Shown here piece by piece: positions 8,151-17,224 of a DNA stretch of 64,000 nucleotides. Positions within the stretch are counted from its first letter, which is position 1. The number at the start of each line of letters is the position of its first letter. The position numbers were made by a program, and so were the translations under genes. The stretch lies in NCBI RefSeq assembly GCF_000292345.1, contig NZ_ALOU01000040.1, positions 1 to 64,000 of the forward strand, read 5' to 3'. Below the pieces are notes generated by a model that ran no database searches, was not told where the DNA came from, and was given only the letters and a program-made list of their open reading frames with translations. This stretch comes from Cupriavidus sp. BIS7 (GTDB lineage: Bacteria; Pseudomonadota; Gammaproteobacteria; Burkholderiales; Burkholderiaceae).

Positions 8151-8537
8151 AAGAATTTCCTTTCGAAGCAAGTTCGTTACACAGCGCAAACAACCGTTCA
8201 AGCATGTTGAGTTCTCGTAGATACCGAACGGAAGCCGACGAGGATGACACGACTTGACTCGACTGTAGCAGGCATCATAACCACATTGTGTTGCGGTGTC
8301 ATGTGCGGCGTAATGCGCACTACTTTTACTTTAGGCGCATTCCGCCCCGCATTTCAAGAAGAAGAGATTCTGAGTATCGAGATGGCCCTGATCTCCTGCG
8401 GGTTTCTGCTGATTTTCCGGGCAGGACCAGTCTCGTATGACCGCTTATTTATCAAATTTTTAATTAATTGAAAGTCGGGTTGTAGTGGAATCTCAATTTG
8501 GCTAAAGTGACGCCTTAACCGATCACCATCATTCGCG
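8151..8537. other. spacer with cold-shock leader and parA upstream region
   Basis: The left part is the 5' leader of the minus-strand cold-shock gene. The right part (8440-8515) is distinctly AT-rich, including a stretch of A and T around 8446-8470, and probably carries the par promoter. No convincing gene: a 75-codon plus-strand frame at 8244 lacks a ribosome site and family resemblance. Confidence 0.5.
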
Positions 8538-8553
8538 CTTTCAGCGCTGAAAG
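8538..8553. other. parS: candidate parS (ParB-binding palindrome), copy 1
   Basis: CTTTCAGCGCTGAAAG is a perfect 16-bp palindrome just before the parA start codon. An identical copy lies inside parB at 9389. The size and symmetry match parS sites of other replicons, and proximity to parAB supports the call; binding is inferred. Confidence 0.72.
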
Positions 8554-8563
8554 TGAGGCCCTT

Positions 8564-9220
8564 GTGGCAGCAAAAATTATCACCGTTTTCAACCAGAAAG
8601 GCGGCTGCGGCAAGACAACCGTCAGCATGCATGTCGCTGGCACACTCGGACTCCGGGGAGCGCGCTCGCTCCTGGTAGATATGGACGAGCAGGGCACCGC
8701 CACGCGCTGGGCCGCGCAGGCGAGCGACGAACGCCCCTTTCCGGCGTCAGTAATCGGATTGGCGCCCTCTGGTGGAGCGATGCATCGCGAAGTTCGCAAG
8801 TTCATTCACGACTACGACTACATCCTGGTCGACTGCCCACCCGCGGTTCACTCGGCTGCGCCATCCAGCGCGCTGCTGATCTCCGATCTGGCCATCATTC
8901 CTGTCGTGCCATCACCCCCGGACCTCTGGGCCGCCGTGGCTGCCAAGACGTTGGCGCAGCATGCGCAGGTTCAGAACGAAACGCTTCAGATCCGAGTGAT
9001 GGCGAACATGGTGCAACGGCGTGTGTCCATTGCTCGGCAGGCTATCGAGATTTTGGGCGACGACGGGGATGTGCCACTGCTGAACGCGATGATCGGTTCT
9101 CGATCGGCATTCCGTGAGTGCCAGGCCATCGGCTGCACGGTGCACGGTGTACCGGGCGCGCGCGAGGCGATCCAGGAAGTCGACATGATGGTGGACGAAG
9201 TCTTGTCCCTGATTGAGTAA
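8564..9220 (+). CDS. parA: ParA-type partition ATPase
   Basis: A 218-residue Walker-type ATPase that positions the replicon by forming nucleoid-bound gradients relieved by ParB. The deviant Walker A motif KGGCGKTT is at about residues 12-19, and the Walker B-like VDCPP lies near residue 90. It starts with GTG after GAGG five bases upstream. It is short and lacks an N-terminal HTH, like type Ib or chromosomal ParA proteins. It is directly followed by parB after five bases. Confidence 0.94.
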   Translation: MAAKIITVFNQKGGCGKTTVSMHVAGTLGLRGARSLLVDMDEQGTATRWAAQASDERPFPASVIGLAPSGGAMHREVRKFIHDYDYILVDCPPAVHSAAPSSALLISDLAIIPVVPSPPDLWAAVAAKTLAQHAQVQNETLQIRVMANMVQRRVSIARQAIEILGDDGDVPLLNAMIGSRSAFRECQAIGCTVHGVPGAREAIQEVDMMVDEVLSLIE

Positions 9221-9225
9221 TACGC

Positions 9226-10248
9226 ATGGCAACAAAATTGAAGAGCCTCAAGGCCGGGATGCTCGCCGGCATGGCCGCAGAGAAGACGCGTAGTGACGCG
9301 ATTGACCGGTTCGCGCGCGCGGAAGCGGCGATCTCCCAGCATCCGAACGGACTCCTGCAGTCGCCGCGCCCGGTGCCGCCGGTGGCCGCTTTCAGCGCTG
9401 AAAGTGAAAGTGAGGCGGTAGCCATCGAAGGCCGTACGCTGATCAGGATTCCTATCGCCCAGCTTCACGACAACCCGTTCAACGCCCGGCGCATCTACGA
9501 CCCGGCCGTTGTTCAGGAGCGTGCGGCGTCGATCGCCACCCATGGACAGAAAACGCCGGGCCTTGCCGCGCAAGATCCGACCCGCCCCGGTCACTACATT
9601 CTCATCGACGGTCACTACCGCAAGCGCGCACTGGCGTCGGCGGGAAAGCTCGAGATGGAATGTTTCGTCGAGAGCGATCTCAGCGATCTCGACTTCTATC
9701 GCCTGTCCTTTCTGCTTAACGAACAACGATCGGACCAGTCCGCGCTCGATAACGCGATTGCCTGGCGTCAGTTGCTCGATGAGGGCAAGGTGCAGAAGGA
9801 AGAAGAGATCTGCGAACTTACCGGCATGTCCGCTGGCACGATCAACAAGACGCTGGCGCTATTGAAACTGCCCGAATCCGTACTGGCCGTCATGCGGGAG
9901 CGGCCGAGCGAAATTGGGATCGCTACTGGCTACGAGCTGACCCTGTACTACAAGGTCGCGGGTGAAGACCGCACGCGGGACCTGGTGACCCGGGTCATGA
10001 ACGACGGCTTGTCGAGTCGCGAGGTTGAATCGATCCGCAAACAGGCGCAAGAAGGCAAGCCGCGCAAGGTCAAGGAGATCAGCCGCCAGTACAAGATCCG
10101 GACCGAATCCGGTCAACTGCTTGGCACGATCAAGGAGTGGGATTCCGGGCGGCTGATGCTTGATGTTCAGCTCACGGACCGCAATGCCCGCGAAGATTTG
10201 CTTGAAGTCCTCAAGGCCCGTTTCGGGTTGGACAAAACCTTGATCTGA
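9226..10248 (+). CDS. parB: ParB-type centromere-binding protein
   Basis: A 340-residue ParB/RepB/Spo0J family protein. The N-terminal nuclease-like domain has QLHDNPFNARR and the arginine-rich GHYRKRAL patch typical of the CTP-binding motif. The central helix-turn-helix reads EEEICELTGMSAGTINKTL. A dimerisation tail follows. It binds parS and stimulates ParA. The reading frame itself carries one of the candidate parS palindromes (9389-9404). It is co-transcribed with parA. Confidence 0.94.
   Translation: MATKLKSLKAGMLAGMAAEKTRSDAIDRFARAEAAISQHPNGLLQSPRPVPPVAAFSAESESEAVAIEGRTLIRIPIAQLHDNPFNARRIYDPAVVQERAASIATHGQKTPGLAAQDPTRPGHYILIDGHYRKRALASAGKLEMECFVESDLSDLDFYRLSFLLNEQRSDQSALDNAIAWRQLLDEGKVQKEEEICELTGMSAGTINKTLALLKLPESVLAVMRERPSEIGIATGYELTLYYKVAGEDRTRDLVTRVMNDGLSSREVESIRKQAQEGKPRKVKEISRQYKIRTESGQLLGTIKEWDSGRLMLDVQLTDRNAREDLLEVLKARFGLDKTLI
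9389..9404. other. parS: candidate parS, copy 2, inside parB
   Basis: A second exact copy of CTTTCAGCGCTGAAAG, at about codons 55-60 of parB, where it encodes FSAES. Flanking bases are also shared with copy 1. Confidence 0.7.
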
Positions 10249-10360
10249 GATGGCCGGATCTGAGATGGCGGGATCGATCGAACCTGGAAAGTCAGATCGC
10301 GGTCTGCGCAAGATCATCAGATCAGGGCTGGCCCGACCGAAAGTTCCGAGCCACAGGCAA

Positions 10361-11929
10361 TCAGGCCAGCCGTAGCAACCGCGGTGTAAAGGCGTCCGAT
10401 TCGGCGCCATGCACTGCGGCAAAGCGCTTCCAGCTTGTCCGCAGCAGCTGGTCCAGTCCGCTGGCTGAGTAGCCGGCGGACACCATCGACTGCTTCGCGC
10501 GGCCACGCGCAGTCGTTGGAAACTCGATTGGTGCGAGCAGCGCAGCGTCAGGCTTCCAATCGGCATGCGCTGTATCCCACGTCAGCCGCCTGTCGGTCCA
10601 ATGCGCGGACAGCGCAGCCAGGACATCTTCAGCCAACAAGATCTCGCCCCGTCTTGCTGCACTTTTAGCGGCCAGCAGCAGATGCCCGCCAGCATCGCTG
10701 CGCGATGAAAAATGGCTGAGCCTGAGCGCCGCCAATTCAACGATACGAAGGCTGTGACGCGATAGCAGTAGCGCCGTCGCCAAGGCGGCGCGCTGACGAG
10801 GCGACGGCGCATCATTGCCCAGCCATCCCAGGAACGATTCAATTTCGTCGCGAGACAGCACAACCTGGGCCCGGGCGGAATCCCGCCCGCTCGATTCGGA
10901 AGCACCATCGGCATGTCGATGTGTCACGGGTGCCTCGTCACGCAACGAGCGCAACAGCGCACTGACAACACGCATTGCAGCCTCGCAGGAACTGGTACGC
11001 AGTGGACCCTCGAACGGCCGCCAATGCGCCTTGTCGCGCGGGCCCGCCGGGCCGCACCAGAACGACGATGGCTCGGGACTGGACAGGAAGGCGCGATAGT
11101 CCGCGAGATCCTCGCCCGTCATCCCACTCGGCACCTTGCCATTCGCGGCCGCCCAGAGCAGGAGACGCTCCGCCTCCCGGCGATAGCTCTTCCAGGTGTT
11201 TGCCGACGCCGTTCGCGTGGCCAACCAGTTATGCACAAACTGAAGATCGTTGCCCAATGCCATAGCCAACGGAGTTGATGGCGATGGCGCCCGCATCAGC
11301 TCCAGCGGCACCGGGAAAGGCATTCCGCGTACCAACTGCTGCGACACAAGTACCTTTCGAAGCACTATTTGAGATGGCGCGATCACGTGCGCGCTGACCG
11401 CCAAAGCCGGTTGCATCTGCTGGCTACCAAGCCAGCGGATGATCGTCTCAGCAGAATGCCGTCCTATGCGCGGGACATGCCGCCACCAGCTACTGCCCTT
11501 CCGGTTGGCAAGATCGGTAAGGTCGGCAACCGTCCGGATACCCGCCGCCGCGAGCCGACGGGCCAGGCTAGGCCCGAACCAGAGCGACACCTGATGGCTC
11601 GGCAACGGCCGTCCCTGACCCAATTGCTCGATCGACGACAGCGCCTCCACCCGGCGCGTCATCCCCGTGTCGGAACGGCCGCGCAGCGCCTCGAACATCT
11701 CCGCGATATCGGGACGATCATGCTGCAGGGCAAACTGCACCAGCCGGTCGCGCAAGGCCAGGATGCGCTGAATGGCCTGATGCTCGGTCAGCACGTCGTC
11801 GTCGTCGGGATCCAGCAGGTACCGGTTTGCGATGTCGACAGGCCGCATGCCCTGGGCATAGGCACGAACCACGGCAAATTCCGTCCGTGTCAGCTTTGTG
11901 GCGGCCAGCGTATCTCGGTCGTCAGGCAT
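10361..11929 (-). CDS. recombinase-like protein lacking the catalytic C-terminus
   Basis: A 522-residue protein resembling the large tyrosine recombinases often found near par loci of Burkholderiaceae replicons. The N-terminal 100 residues resemble the DUF3701-type domain, then a SAM-like core-binding part (QFVHNWLATRTASANTWKSY), then the start of the catalytic domain with the first arginine in HSLRIVELAALRLSHF. The frame stops at TPRLLRLA, exactly where the HxxR box should begin, so the second catalytic Arg/His pair and the nucleophilic Tyr are missing. No remnant is seen in the roughly 110 bases downstream. It may be a decayed recombinase or a binding-only derivative. No good ribosome site precedes the ATG. 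Confidence 0.7.
   Translation of the reverse strand: MPDDRDTLAATKLTRTEFAVVRAYAQGMRPVDIANRYLLDPDDDDVLTEHQAIQRILALRDRLVQFALQHDRPDIAEMFEALRGRSDTGMTRRVEALSSIEQLGQGRPLPSHQVSLWFGPSLARRLAAAGIRTVADLTDLANRKGSSWWRHVPRIGRHSAETIIRWLGSQQMQPALAVSAHVIAPSQIVLRKVLVSQQLVRGMPFPVPLELMRAPSPSTPLAMALGNDLQFVHNWLATRTASANTWKSYRREAERLLLWAAANGKVPSGMTGEDLADYRAFLSSPEPSSFWCGPAGPRDKAHWRPFEGPLRTSSCEAAMRVVSALLRSLRDEAPVTHRHADGASESSGRDSARAQVVLSRDEIESFLGWLGNDAPSPRQRAALATALLLSRHSLRIVELAALRLSHFSSRSDAGGHLLLAAKSAARRGEILLAEDVLAALSAHWTDRRLTWDTAHADWKPDAALLAPIEFPTTARGRAKQSMVSAGYSASGLDQLLRTSWKRFAAVHGAESDAFTPRLLRLA
10984..11000 (+). repeat. degenerate iteron inside the recombinase-like gene
   Basis: CGCAGGAACTGGTACGC differs from the origin consensus at two of 17 positions. 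It lies within coding sequence, so chance is possible. Confidence 0.5.
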
Positions 11930-12646
11930 ATATTGAGTGTGTCTTGCTGCACGTTATGCGCGCAGCAGGCATCGCGCGTGAGCCTGCTTCGCCACAGGCC
12001 AACCATGCATAAGTGACTGAATTTCAACAGAAAACTTCCGAGTCGAATCCGATCCGGCATGTTTTGCATCACAAAGTGCAATGTAAATTATTTTTTGCTG
12101 GATGCAAAGTGGCGCTTGCGTCGGCGCAACGTTCCGGCACGCCTTGACGGCCTGCTCGGGGCATCGGGCGTTCATAGGAACCAAACGTGGCGGTGTATAC
12201 CGCTGGCGATGCGGATGGAAGGCTGCTGCGGCGTCTGAATGGTGGCGAGGGGGGCGCCAGGGCACCTGTTGCGTTTGTCCGGCACTCCGAAATCGCGGGT
12301 ATGAACGCACTGCTACCGCTGAACACAGCGGCTCAACTCAGCGTTGATTTACAAGAAGATTCATACGCAGCATCAGGTACGCCGACACGCGAACCAGCAC
12401 CCGAAGCGCGCATGAATCATCGCAACCATCGTCAGGAGCGCCCGAGCAAAATCGGTATACGTCCCCGTGTTTACACGCTGATCCGAAAATCGTGCACTCG
12501 CGAGCAGGCCATTCGCCGCAAGAATTCTTGACCTCGATGAGCGAACGTCACGCAGTCCTCAAACACATGATGGACAGGGCAGCAGTCTGCGCGGCGCGAT
12601 CAGCTACCGGCCACGCCGACGTATGCATTGTTCCAAGTGTTGTCCG
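11930..12646. other. 717-bp stretch without a supported gene
   Basis: Open frames here (for example 114 codons from 12187) are low-complexity and without recognisable family. The region is somewhat less GC-rich near 12060-12110. It carries a degenerate iteron (CGCAGCATCAGGTACGC, 12366-12382) and GTATACGTCCCCGT near 12455, which resembles the repA-proximal operator region. It may be a decayed origin-like segment. Confidence 0.45.
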
Positions 12647-13648
12647 CTACTTGAACGTGTCCGCCCAGTAGGACACCACCTGCTTCACCAGTTCCTGTGG
12701 CAGTGCCACGTAGTGTTCCGTGGACGCATCGGCCTGCCCTTCCGCCAGCGCCCAGCGGAAGAACGCAAGCGCGTCTTTCGTGTTGGACGGATTCGCCGCG
12801 GAGCGTTGCATCAGGACGAATACGGTGCCGGTGATTGGCCAGGCGTTCGGGCCTGGCGCGTTGGTCTGTATCTGGTAGAAATCGGACCGCGCACTCCATT
12901 GCACGGCCGTAGCCGCCGCGCTGAACGATTCGCGCGAAGGTTGCACATAGAGTCCGTCGCGGTTCTGCACCAGCGCGTACGGCAACTTGCGCTGCAACGC
13001 GTAGGTCAGTTCCACATAGCCAATGGCGCCACGCAGATTGCGGATGTAGAGCGATATCCCCTCATTGCCGCTCGCGCCGGGGCCACGTGGCCAATGCACG
13101 GATGTACCAGCGCCAGCAGCAGTCTTCCATTCCGGACTGACCGTAGAGAGGTAGTTGGTCCAGTTGAACGTCGTGCCTGAACCGTCGCTGCGATGGACGA
13201 CCGTGATCTTCAGATCAGGGAACGGGATGTCCGGATTGAGTGCGGAGATGGCAGGGTCGTTCCAGTTGTCGATCTTGCCCAGATAGATATCGGCCAGCAG
13301 CGCACCTGTCATGCGTATCCGGCCCGGGGCAATGCCCTGGAGATTGATCACGGGAACTACGCCGCCGATTGCGATCGGAAACTGGGCCAGTCCCGCGCGT
13401 TCCAGTTCCTCGGGCTTGAGCGGCATGTCGGTGGCGCCGAACATCACGTTGGCCGCCTTGATCTGCCGAATGCCGTTACCGGATCCAACGGGTTGATAGT
13501 CGACCTGCCGACCGGTCCTGGCGTAATACGTGGCCGCCCATTTGGACATCAATGGAAAGACAAAGGTGGAACCGGCACCGGTAACGTCGCCGGCGAATGC
13601 GCTGACTGCCGCAAAAAAAAGGGCCAGCGCCGCGATGTGTTTGCCCAT
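12647..13648 (-). CDS. phosphate-binding periplasmic protein, PstS family
   Basis: A 333-residue solute-binding protein with a 19-residue signal peptide (ends SAFA-G). It shows PstS hallmarks: GAGSTFVFPLMSKWA at the N-terminus, GSGNGIRQI, FGATDMPL and the phosphate loop HRSDGSGTTFNWTNYL. It captures phosphate in the periplasm for a Pst ABC transporter. No pstC, pstA, pstB or phoU is next to it, so it is an orphan or secondary PstS. A Pho-box-like triplet lies 126-158 bases upstream. AAGGA precedes the start. Confidence 0.92.
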   Translation of the reverse strand: MGKHIAALALFFAAVSAFAGDVTGAGSTFVFPLMSKWAATYYARTGRQVDYQPVGSGNGIRQIKAANVMFGATDMPLKPEELERAGLAQFPIAIGGVVPVINLQGIAPGRIRMTGALLADIYLGKIDNWNDPAISALNPDIPFPDLKITVVHRSDGSGTTFNWTNYLSTVSPEWKTAAGAGTSVHWPRGPGASGNEGISLYIRNLRGAIGYVELTYALQRKLPYALVQNRDGLYVQPSRESFSAAATAVQWSARSDFYQIQTNAPGPNAWPITGTVFVLMQRSAANPSNTKDALAFFRWALAEGQADASTEHYVALPQELVKQVVSYWADTFK

Positions 13649-13773
13649 GATTTTTCATCCTTCTGCAGTCCACACAAGCCCGGCTTCCGGAGATTCAGGC
13701 TAGCAGATGCTTTGCGAAGGGAAAGGGATTTCAGTGGCGGCCGACGCCGGCACCGACACCGGCAGCAAGACGG

Positions 13774-13806
13774 CTGTCATGCGGTTGTCATGAATCCGTC
13801 ATGATG
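13774..13806 (+). promoter_or_regulatory. candidate Pho box (three 11-bp direct repeats)
   Basis: CTGTCATGCGG, TTGTCATGAAT and CCGTCATGATG are consecutive 11-bp units with the TGTCAT core recognised by PhoB. They sit upstream of the pstS-like gene but point away from it (plus strand). The spacing is right; the orientation is unusual, so activity on pstS is uncertain. Confidence 0.5.
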
Positions 13807-13897
13807 CCGGTGCATCGACAAGGCGCCACTGCGTGCGGCACGCTTCGCGTCCTGGATTTGACACGCAAGTCACGCAGGGTCACGCGGGTAAATCGGG

Positions 13898-15697
13898 TCA
13901 CTCCAACCTGAACGTCCGCACCACCTCCGCAAGCGTTGACGCCTGCGTCTGCAGCGCCGCCGCCGCTGCGGTGGACTGTTCCACGAGTGCGGCGTTCTGC
14001 TGGACCATCTGGTCGAGGTGGCTCACGGCGAGGTTCACTTCCTGGATGCCGCGTGTCTGTTCGCGTGCGGCGTGCGTGATCTCGGAAATGATCTGCGTCA
14101 CGCGGCCCACGTTGCCGACGATCTCGCGCATCGTGTCGCCGCTCATGCGTACCTGCCCCGAACCGGCGTTCACGCTGCCCACCGTCGAATCGATCAGTGT
14201 CTTGATTTCCTTGGCCGCCTGCGAACTGCGCTGCGCCAGCGCTCGCACCTCTCCAGCCACCACGGCAAAGCCGCGGCCCTGTTCGCCGGCGCGTGCGGCT
14301 TCCACTGCCGCGTTCAGCGCGAGGATGTTGGTCTGGAACGCGATGCCTTCGATCACGCCGGTGATGTCCGAGACCTTCACCGCAGCGCGCTCGATGTCGC
14401 CCATCGTTTCGATTGCATTCGAGATTGCCGTGCCGCCATCGGTGGCTACCTGTTGCGCCTGCGCGGCCGTATCGTCGGCCTGGCGCGCGGACGCTTCGGA
14501 CTGTCCCACGGTTGCGGTGATTTCCTCCATCGATGCAGCAGTCTGTTCCAGGCTTGCCGCTGCCGATTCGGTGCGGCGCGAGAGGTCGGCGTTGCCTTCG
14601 GCGATCTCGCTCGCGGCTACGTGCACCGATTCGCTTGCATCGCGAATCTGCCGCATCACGCCCACGAGCTTGTCGGCAAACGTGTTGAACGCGCGTGCGA
14701 TCTGGGCGACTTCATCGCTGCCGTCGGCAGGCAGGCGGCGCGTCAGATCTCCATCGCCAGAGCCGATTGCCACCATGGCATCGCGGATGCCAGACAGGCG
14801 GCGGAACGAGACCGCGGTCACGCCAGCCACGATCACGGCGGCGGCGCACGCCACCACGACAAGCGCGATCAGCGATGCAATCAGCACGGAACGCATGCCG
14901 GCCGTCGCTTCAGCCTTGTCCAGCGCAATCACGGCCACCCAGTCGGTGCCGGGGATCTCGCGCCCGCGCAGCAGCTTGGCAGTGCCGCCGATGTCCACTT
15001 CGGTTGGCGCGGCGGCGCTGACCAGCGCACCTAGCTTGTCGCCATCGAGCGCGGGCACCAGTTCGGTGATCGGCTTCAACGTGAGCTTGTCGTCGAGGTG
15101 CGCGACGATCTGGCCGTTGCGCGCCACAAGAATTCCAAAGCTGGCCGGGGTCGGATGAATCGAACGGACATTGGCGACCACGCTGTCCATGGCCACGTCA
15201 CCGCCGACCACGCCCTTGACGGCACCGTCGCGGATGATCGGCACTGCGAACGTGACCACCAGCTTGCCGCTGCTGGCGGCGATATACGGCGGCGTGACGA
15301 TCGGCTTGCCTGCGGCCGCGGCCTGCTTGTACCAGGGGCGCGCGGTCGGGTCGTAGTCGGGCTTCAGGCCGGTGGCGTCCGAGAAGCGATGGCTCTTGTC
15401 CGGAAAGCCCACATAGGTCTTGATGAACCCGCCGGATTCGGCGACGAGCTTCAGCGCCGGGATCGGGTCTTCCTGCAGGGCCACGTCCTGCAGGGCGGCG
15501 ACCATTTTCGTATGGCTGGCGACCCAGTCCGCAATGGCGTCGACATGGCCGGTCTGCACCGCCGCAAGGTTGTTGTCGATCGCTTCGTTGTTATAGGTCC
15601 GTGCAACCAGGTGGTTGACGATGGCATTGGCTGCAAGCGCCACGATGACGATGGCCACGGATAGGGCCACGATGCGCGCGCGGAGCGAGGAAAGCAT
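13898..15697 (-). CDS. methyl-accepting chemotaxis protein with periplasmic Cache-type sensor
   Basis: A 599-residue chemoreceptor. One N-terminal membrane helix (residues 8-30) is followed by a periplasmic double-Cache-like domain (residues about 35-270, with [14 protein letters not shown]), a second helix ([17 protein letters not shown]), a HAMP domain and the signalling domain. The hairpin tip includes the conserved [20 protein letters not shown]. There is no C-terminal NWETF-like CheR/CheB tether. It binds small ligands, often amino or organic acids, and controls CheA. It stands alone, with no che genes nearby. Confidence 0.93.
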   Translation of the reverse strand: MLSSLRARIVALSVAIVIVALAANAIVNHLVARTYNNEAIDNNLAAVQTGHVDAIADWVASHTKMVAALQDVALQEDPIPALKLVAESGGFIKTYVGFPDKSHRFSDATGLKPDYDPTARPWYKQAAAAGKPIVTPPYIAASSGKLVVTFAVPIIRDGAVKGVVGGDVAMDSVVANVRSIHPTPASFGILVARNGQIVAHLDDKLTLKPITELVPALDGDKLGALVSAAAPTEVDIGGTAKLLRGREIPGTDWVAVIALDKAEATAGMRSVLIASLIALVVVACAAAVIVAGVTAVSFRRLSGIRDAMVAIGSGDGDLTRRLPADGSDEVAQIARAFNTFADKLVGVMRQIRDASESVHVAASEIAEGNADLSRRTESAAASLEQTAASMEEITATVGQSEASARQADDTAAQAQQVATDGGTAISNAIETMGDIERAAVKVSDITGVIEGIAFQTNILALNAAVEAARAGEQGRGFAVVAGEVRALAQRSSQAAKEIKTLIDSTVGSVNAGSGQVRMSGDTMREIVGNVGRVTQIISEITHAAREQTRGIQEVNLAVSHLDQMVQQNAALVEQSTAAAAALQTQASTLAEVVRTFRLE

Positions 15698-16192
15698 GTG
15701 ATTGACTCTTCTCTCAGGTTGGCCCGGTTATGGGCAAGGGGGCTGCGCACGCATTTACGGCGCGTGAGGCGGCAGGCTTTAGTGCGCCGCACAAATGCGC
15801 TCTGTGCTCCACCCCGCCTGTGCACGAACGATCGTTCGGGGCCCTCGTATGGCAGTTGCCTGGTCGATGCGGGAAAACCCTCTGCAATTCGCTGCGCTGC
15901 AGCATCACCTTGCATTCACACGGCGCTCTTCCTATGCTGAACACCAGAATTAGATTTAATTTGAATCAGAGTTCAGAAGTATCTAACGCGCTACATGCGC
16001 AAACGGGGCGGTTGGGCATCCTCCGAGGGAGGGCCGGAATTACTGCAGCGGGCCTGGACGGGAAGCTGCGGGGGGCTCGGGAGGCTATACCTGATCGTAA
16101 GGAAGTGCAGCCGCGTATAAGCGGAGCGCCTCCAATTAGCGCGATGCCGAGTTGCTATCCTCCGGCGCCGCGCCAAGAAGAAGTGAGCGGCC
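15698..16192. other. 495-bp divergent intergenic region
   Basis: It separates the minus-strand chemoreceptor from the plus-strand LuxR-type gene. An AT-rich tract at 15945-15990 is the likely promoter zone of the latter. Open frames here lack support. Confidence 0.5.
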
Positions 16193-17011
16193 ATGGCCAC
16201 AATCCTCTTGTTCGAGCCACATCCACTGTTGCGCCTCGGACTGCGCCACATTTTGTCCCAAGCGCACGTGCCCGGCGATCTTGTCGATCTCGACCCCACA
16301 ACACTGCTCCACCCTGAACCCTGGGTTCACCACGCCGATCTGCTCGTCTGCGGGCTGCCCACCGATGCAGAAACGGGCTGGCACATGCTGGCCGACCTGT
16401 GCGATCGCCTGAAGCCGTTGCGCGTACTGGTGCTGGCCGAGCAAGCGCCAGTGCCGATGCCCGAGGCCGGCTTGCCGGAGAAGGTGCGAGGACTGCTGAC
16501 CAAGACCTGCTCGTCCGATGCGCTGGAAGCCGCGATCCGGCTGGTACTGGCGGGCGGCGAGTGTTTCCCTTCGCAGGTTCCGGCCGCGCGTCCCGGTGAA
16601 TCGACCGTGGCGGTGTTGCCGGCGGATGCCGCGCGGCACGCCACCACACCGATCGTGGTTCCGCTGCATGGCAGCGTGCCAGGTGCGGGGGCCCACGAGG
16701 TGCCGATGGAAACCCCGGCGGCGGGAGCGCACCTGCTCAACATCACCGAGCGCCAGTACGAGGTGCTTGCGTTGCTGGCACGCGGCTATCCGATCAAGAC
16801 CGTCAGCCGCCTGCTCAATATCTCGGTGGCCACGGCCAAGACCCACGCCTGCACGCTGTATCAGCGGCTGCACGTGCGCAACAAGGGCGAAGCGGTGTAC
16901 GTCGCGTTGCAGCGCGGGGCGTCGCTGAACTGGCCCGGCCCCACTCCGGCCAGGCCGACCCATATCGCGATGTCGTCGCTGACGGCACAGCAGGCATGCG
17001 AGGCAGCCTGA
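16193..17011 (+). CDS. LuxR-type regulator with degenerate receiver domain
   Basis: A 272-residue DNA-binding regulator. The N-terminal 120 residues follow a receiver fold (FEPHPLLRLGLRHIL; DLLVCGLP; LLTKTCSSDALEAAI), but the phospho-acceptor Asp position is Val. After a Pro/Ala-rich linker, the LuxR/GerE helix-turn-helix is clear at residues about 183-245 (ITERQYEVLALLARGYPIKT, then VRNKGEAVYVALQRG). It is closely related to the gene at 57435-58358. It is probably not controlled by phosphorylation. Target genes are unknown; its position beside the polysaccharide region is suggestive. Confidence 0.85.
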   Translation: MATILLFEPHPLLRLGLRHILSQAHVPGDLVDLDPTTLLHPEPWVHHADLLVCGLPTDAETGWHMLADLCDRLKPLRVLVLAEQAPVPMPEAGLPEKVRGLLTKTCSSDALEAAIRLVLAGGECFPSQVPAARPGESTVAVLPADAARHATTPIVVPLHGSVPGAGAHEVPMETPAAGAHLLNITERQYEVLALLARGYPIKTVSRLLNISVATAKTHACTLYQRLHVRNKGEAVYVALQRGASLNWPGPTPARPTHIAMSSLTAQQACEAA

Positions 17012-17224
17012 CAGCATCGTGCCGCAGTGGCTACCGACCACCGTTCGCCGTCTTTCGTCGTCGTCCTCCACCTTCCGCCGGCCCGCCCTCATCCAAAAGC
17101 ATGAGGCGGCAGCCGGCGGCCATTGCTACGTTTGAGGTAGAGAAGCGCCGACCCCTGCATACTGGGCAAACCGCCGCCAGCCAGGCTGCGCGGCCATACT
17201 AACGAAACGCCCTTTTTCCGTTCG

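Noticed and set aside
12187..12531. 114-codon plus-strand open frame
   Set aside because: No ribosome site, no family resemblance, and it runs through the degenerate iteron-like elements.
13833..15158. 441-codon plus-strand open frame
   Set aside because: Antisense to the chemoreceptor; Ser/Thr/Ala-rich shadow without ribosome site.
16364..16382. Iteron-like TGCAGAAACGGGCTGGC in the LuxR-type gene
   Set aside because: Several mismatches in the conserved GTACG half and it encodes the receiver domain; probably chance.
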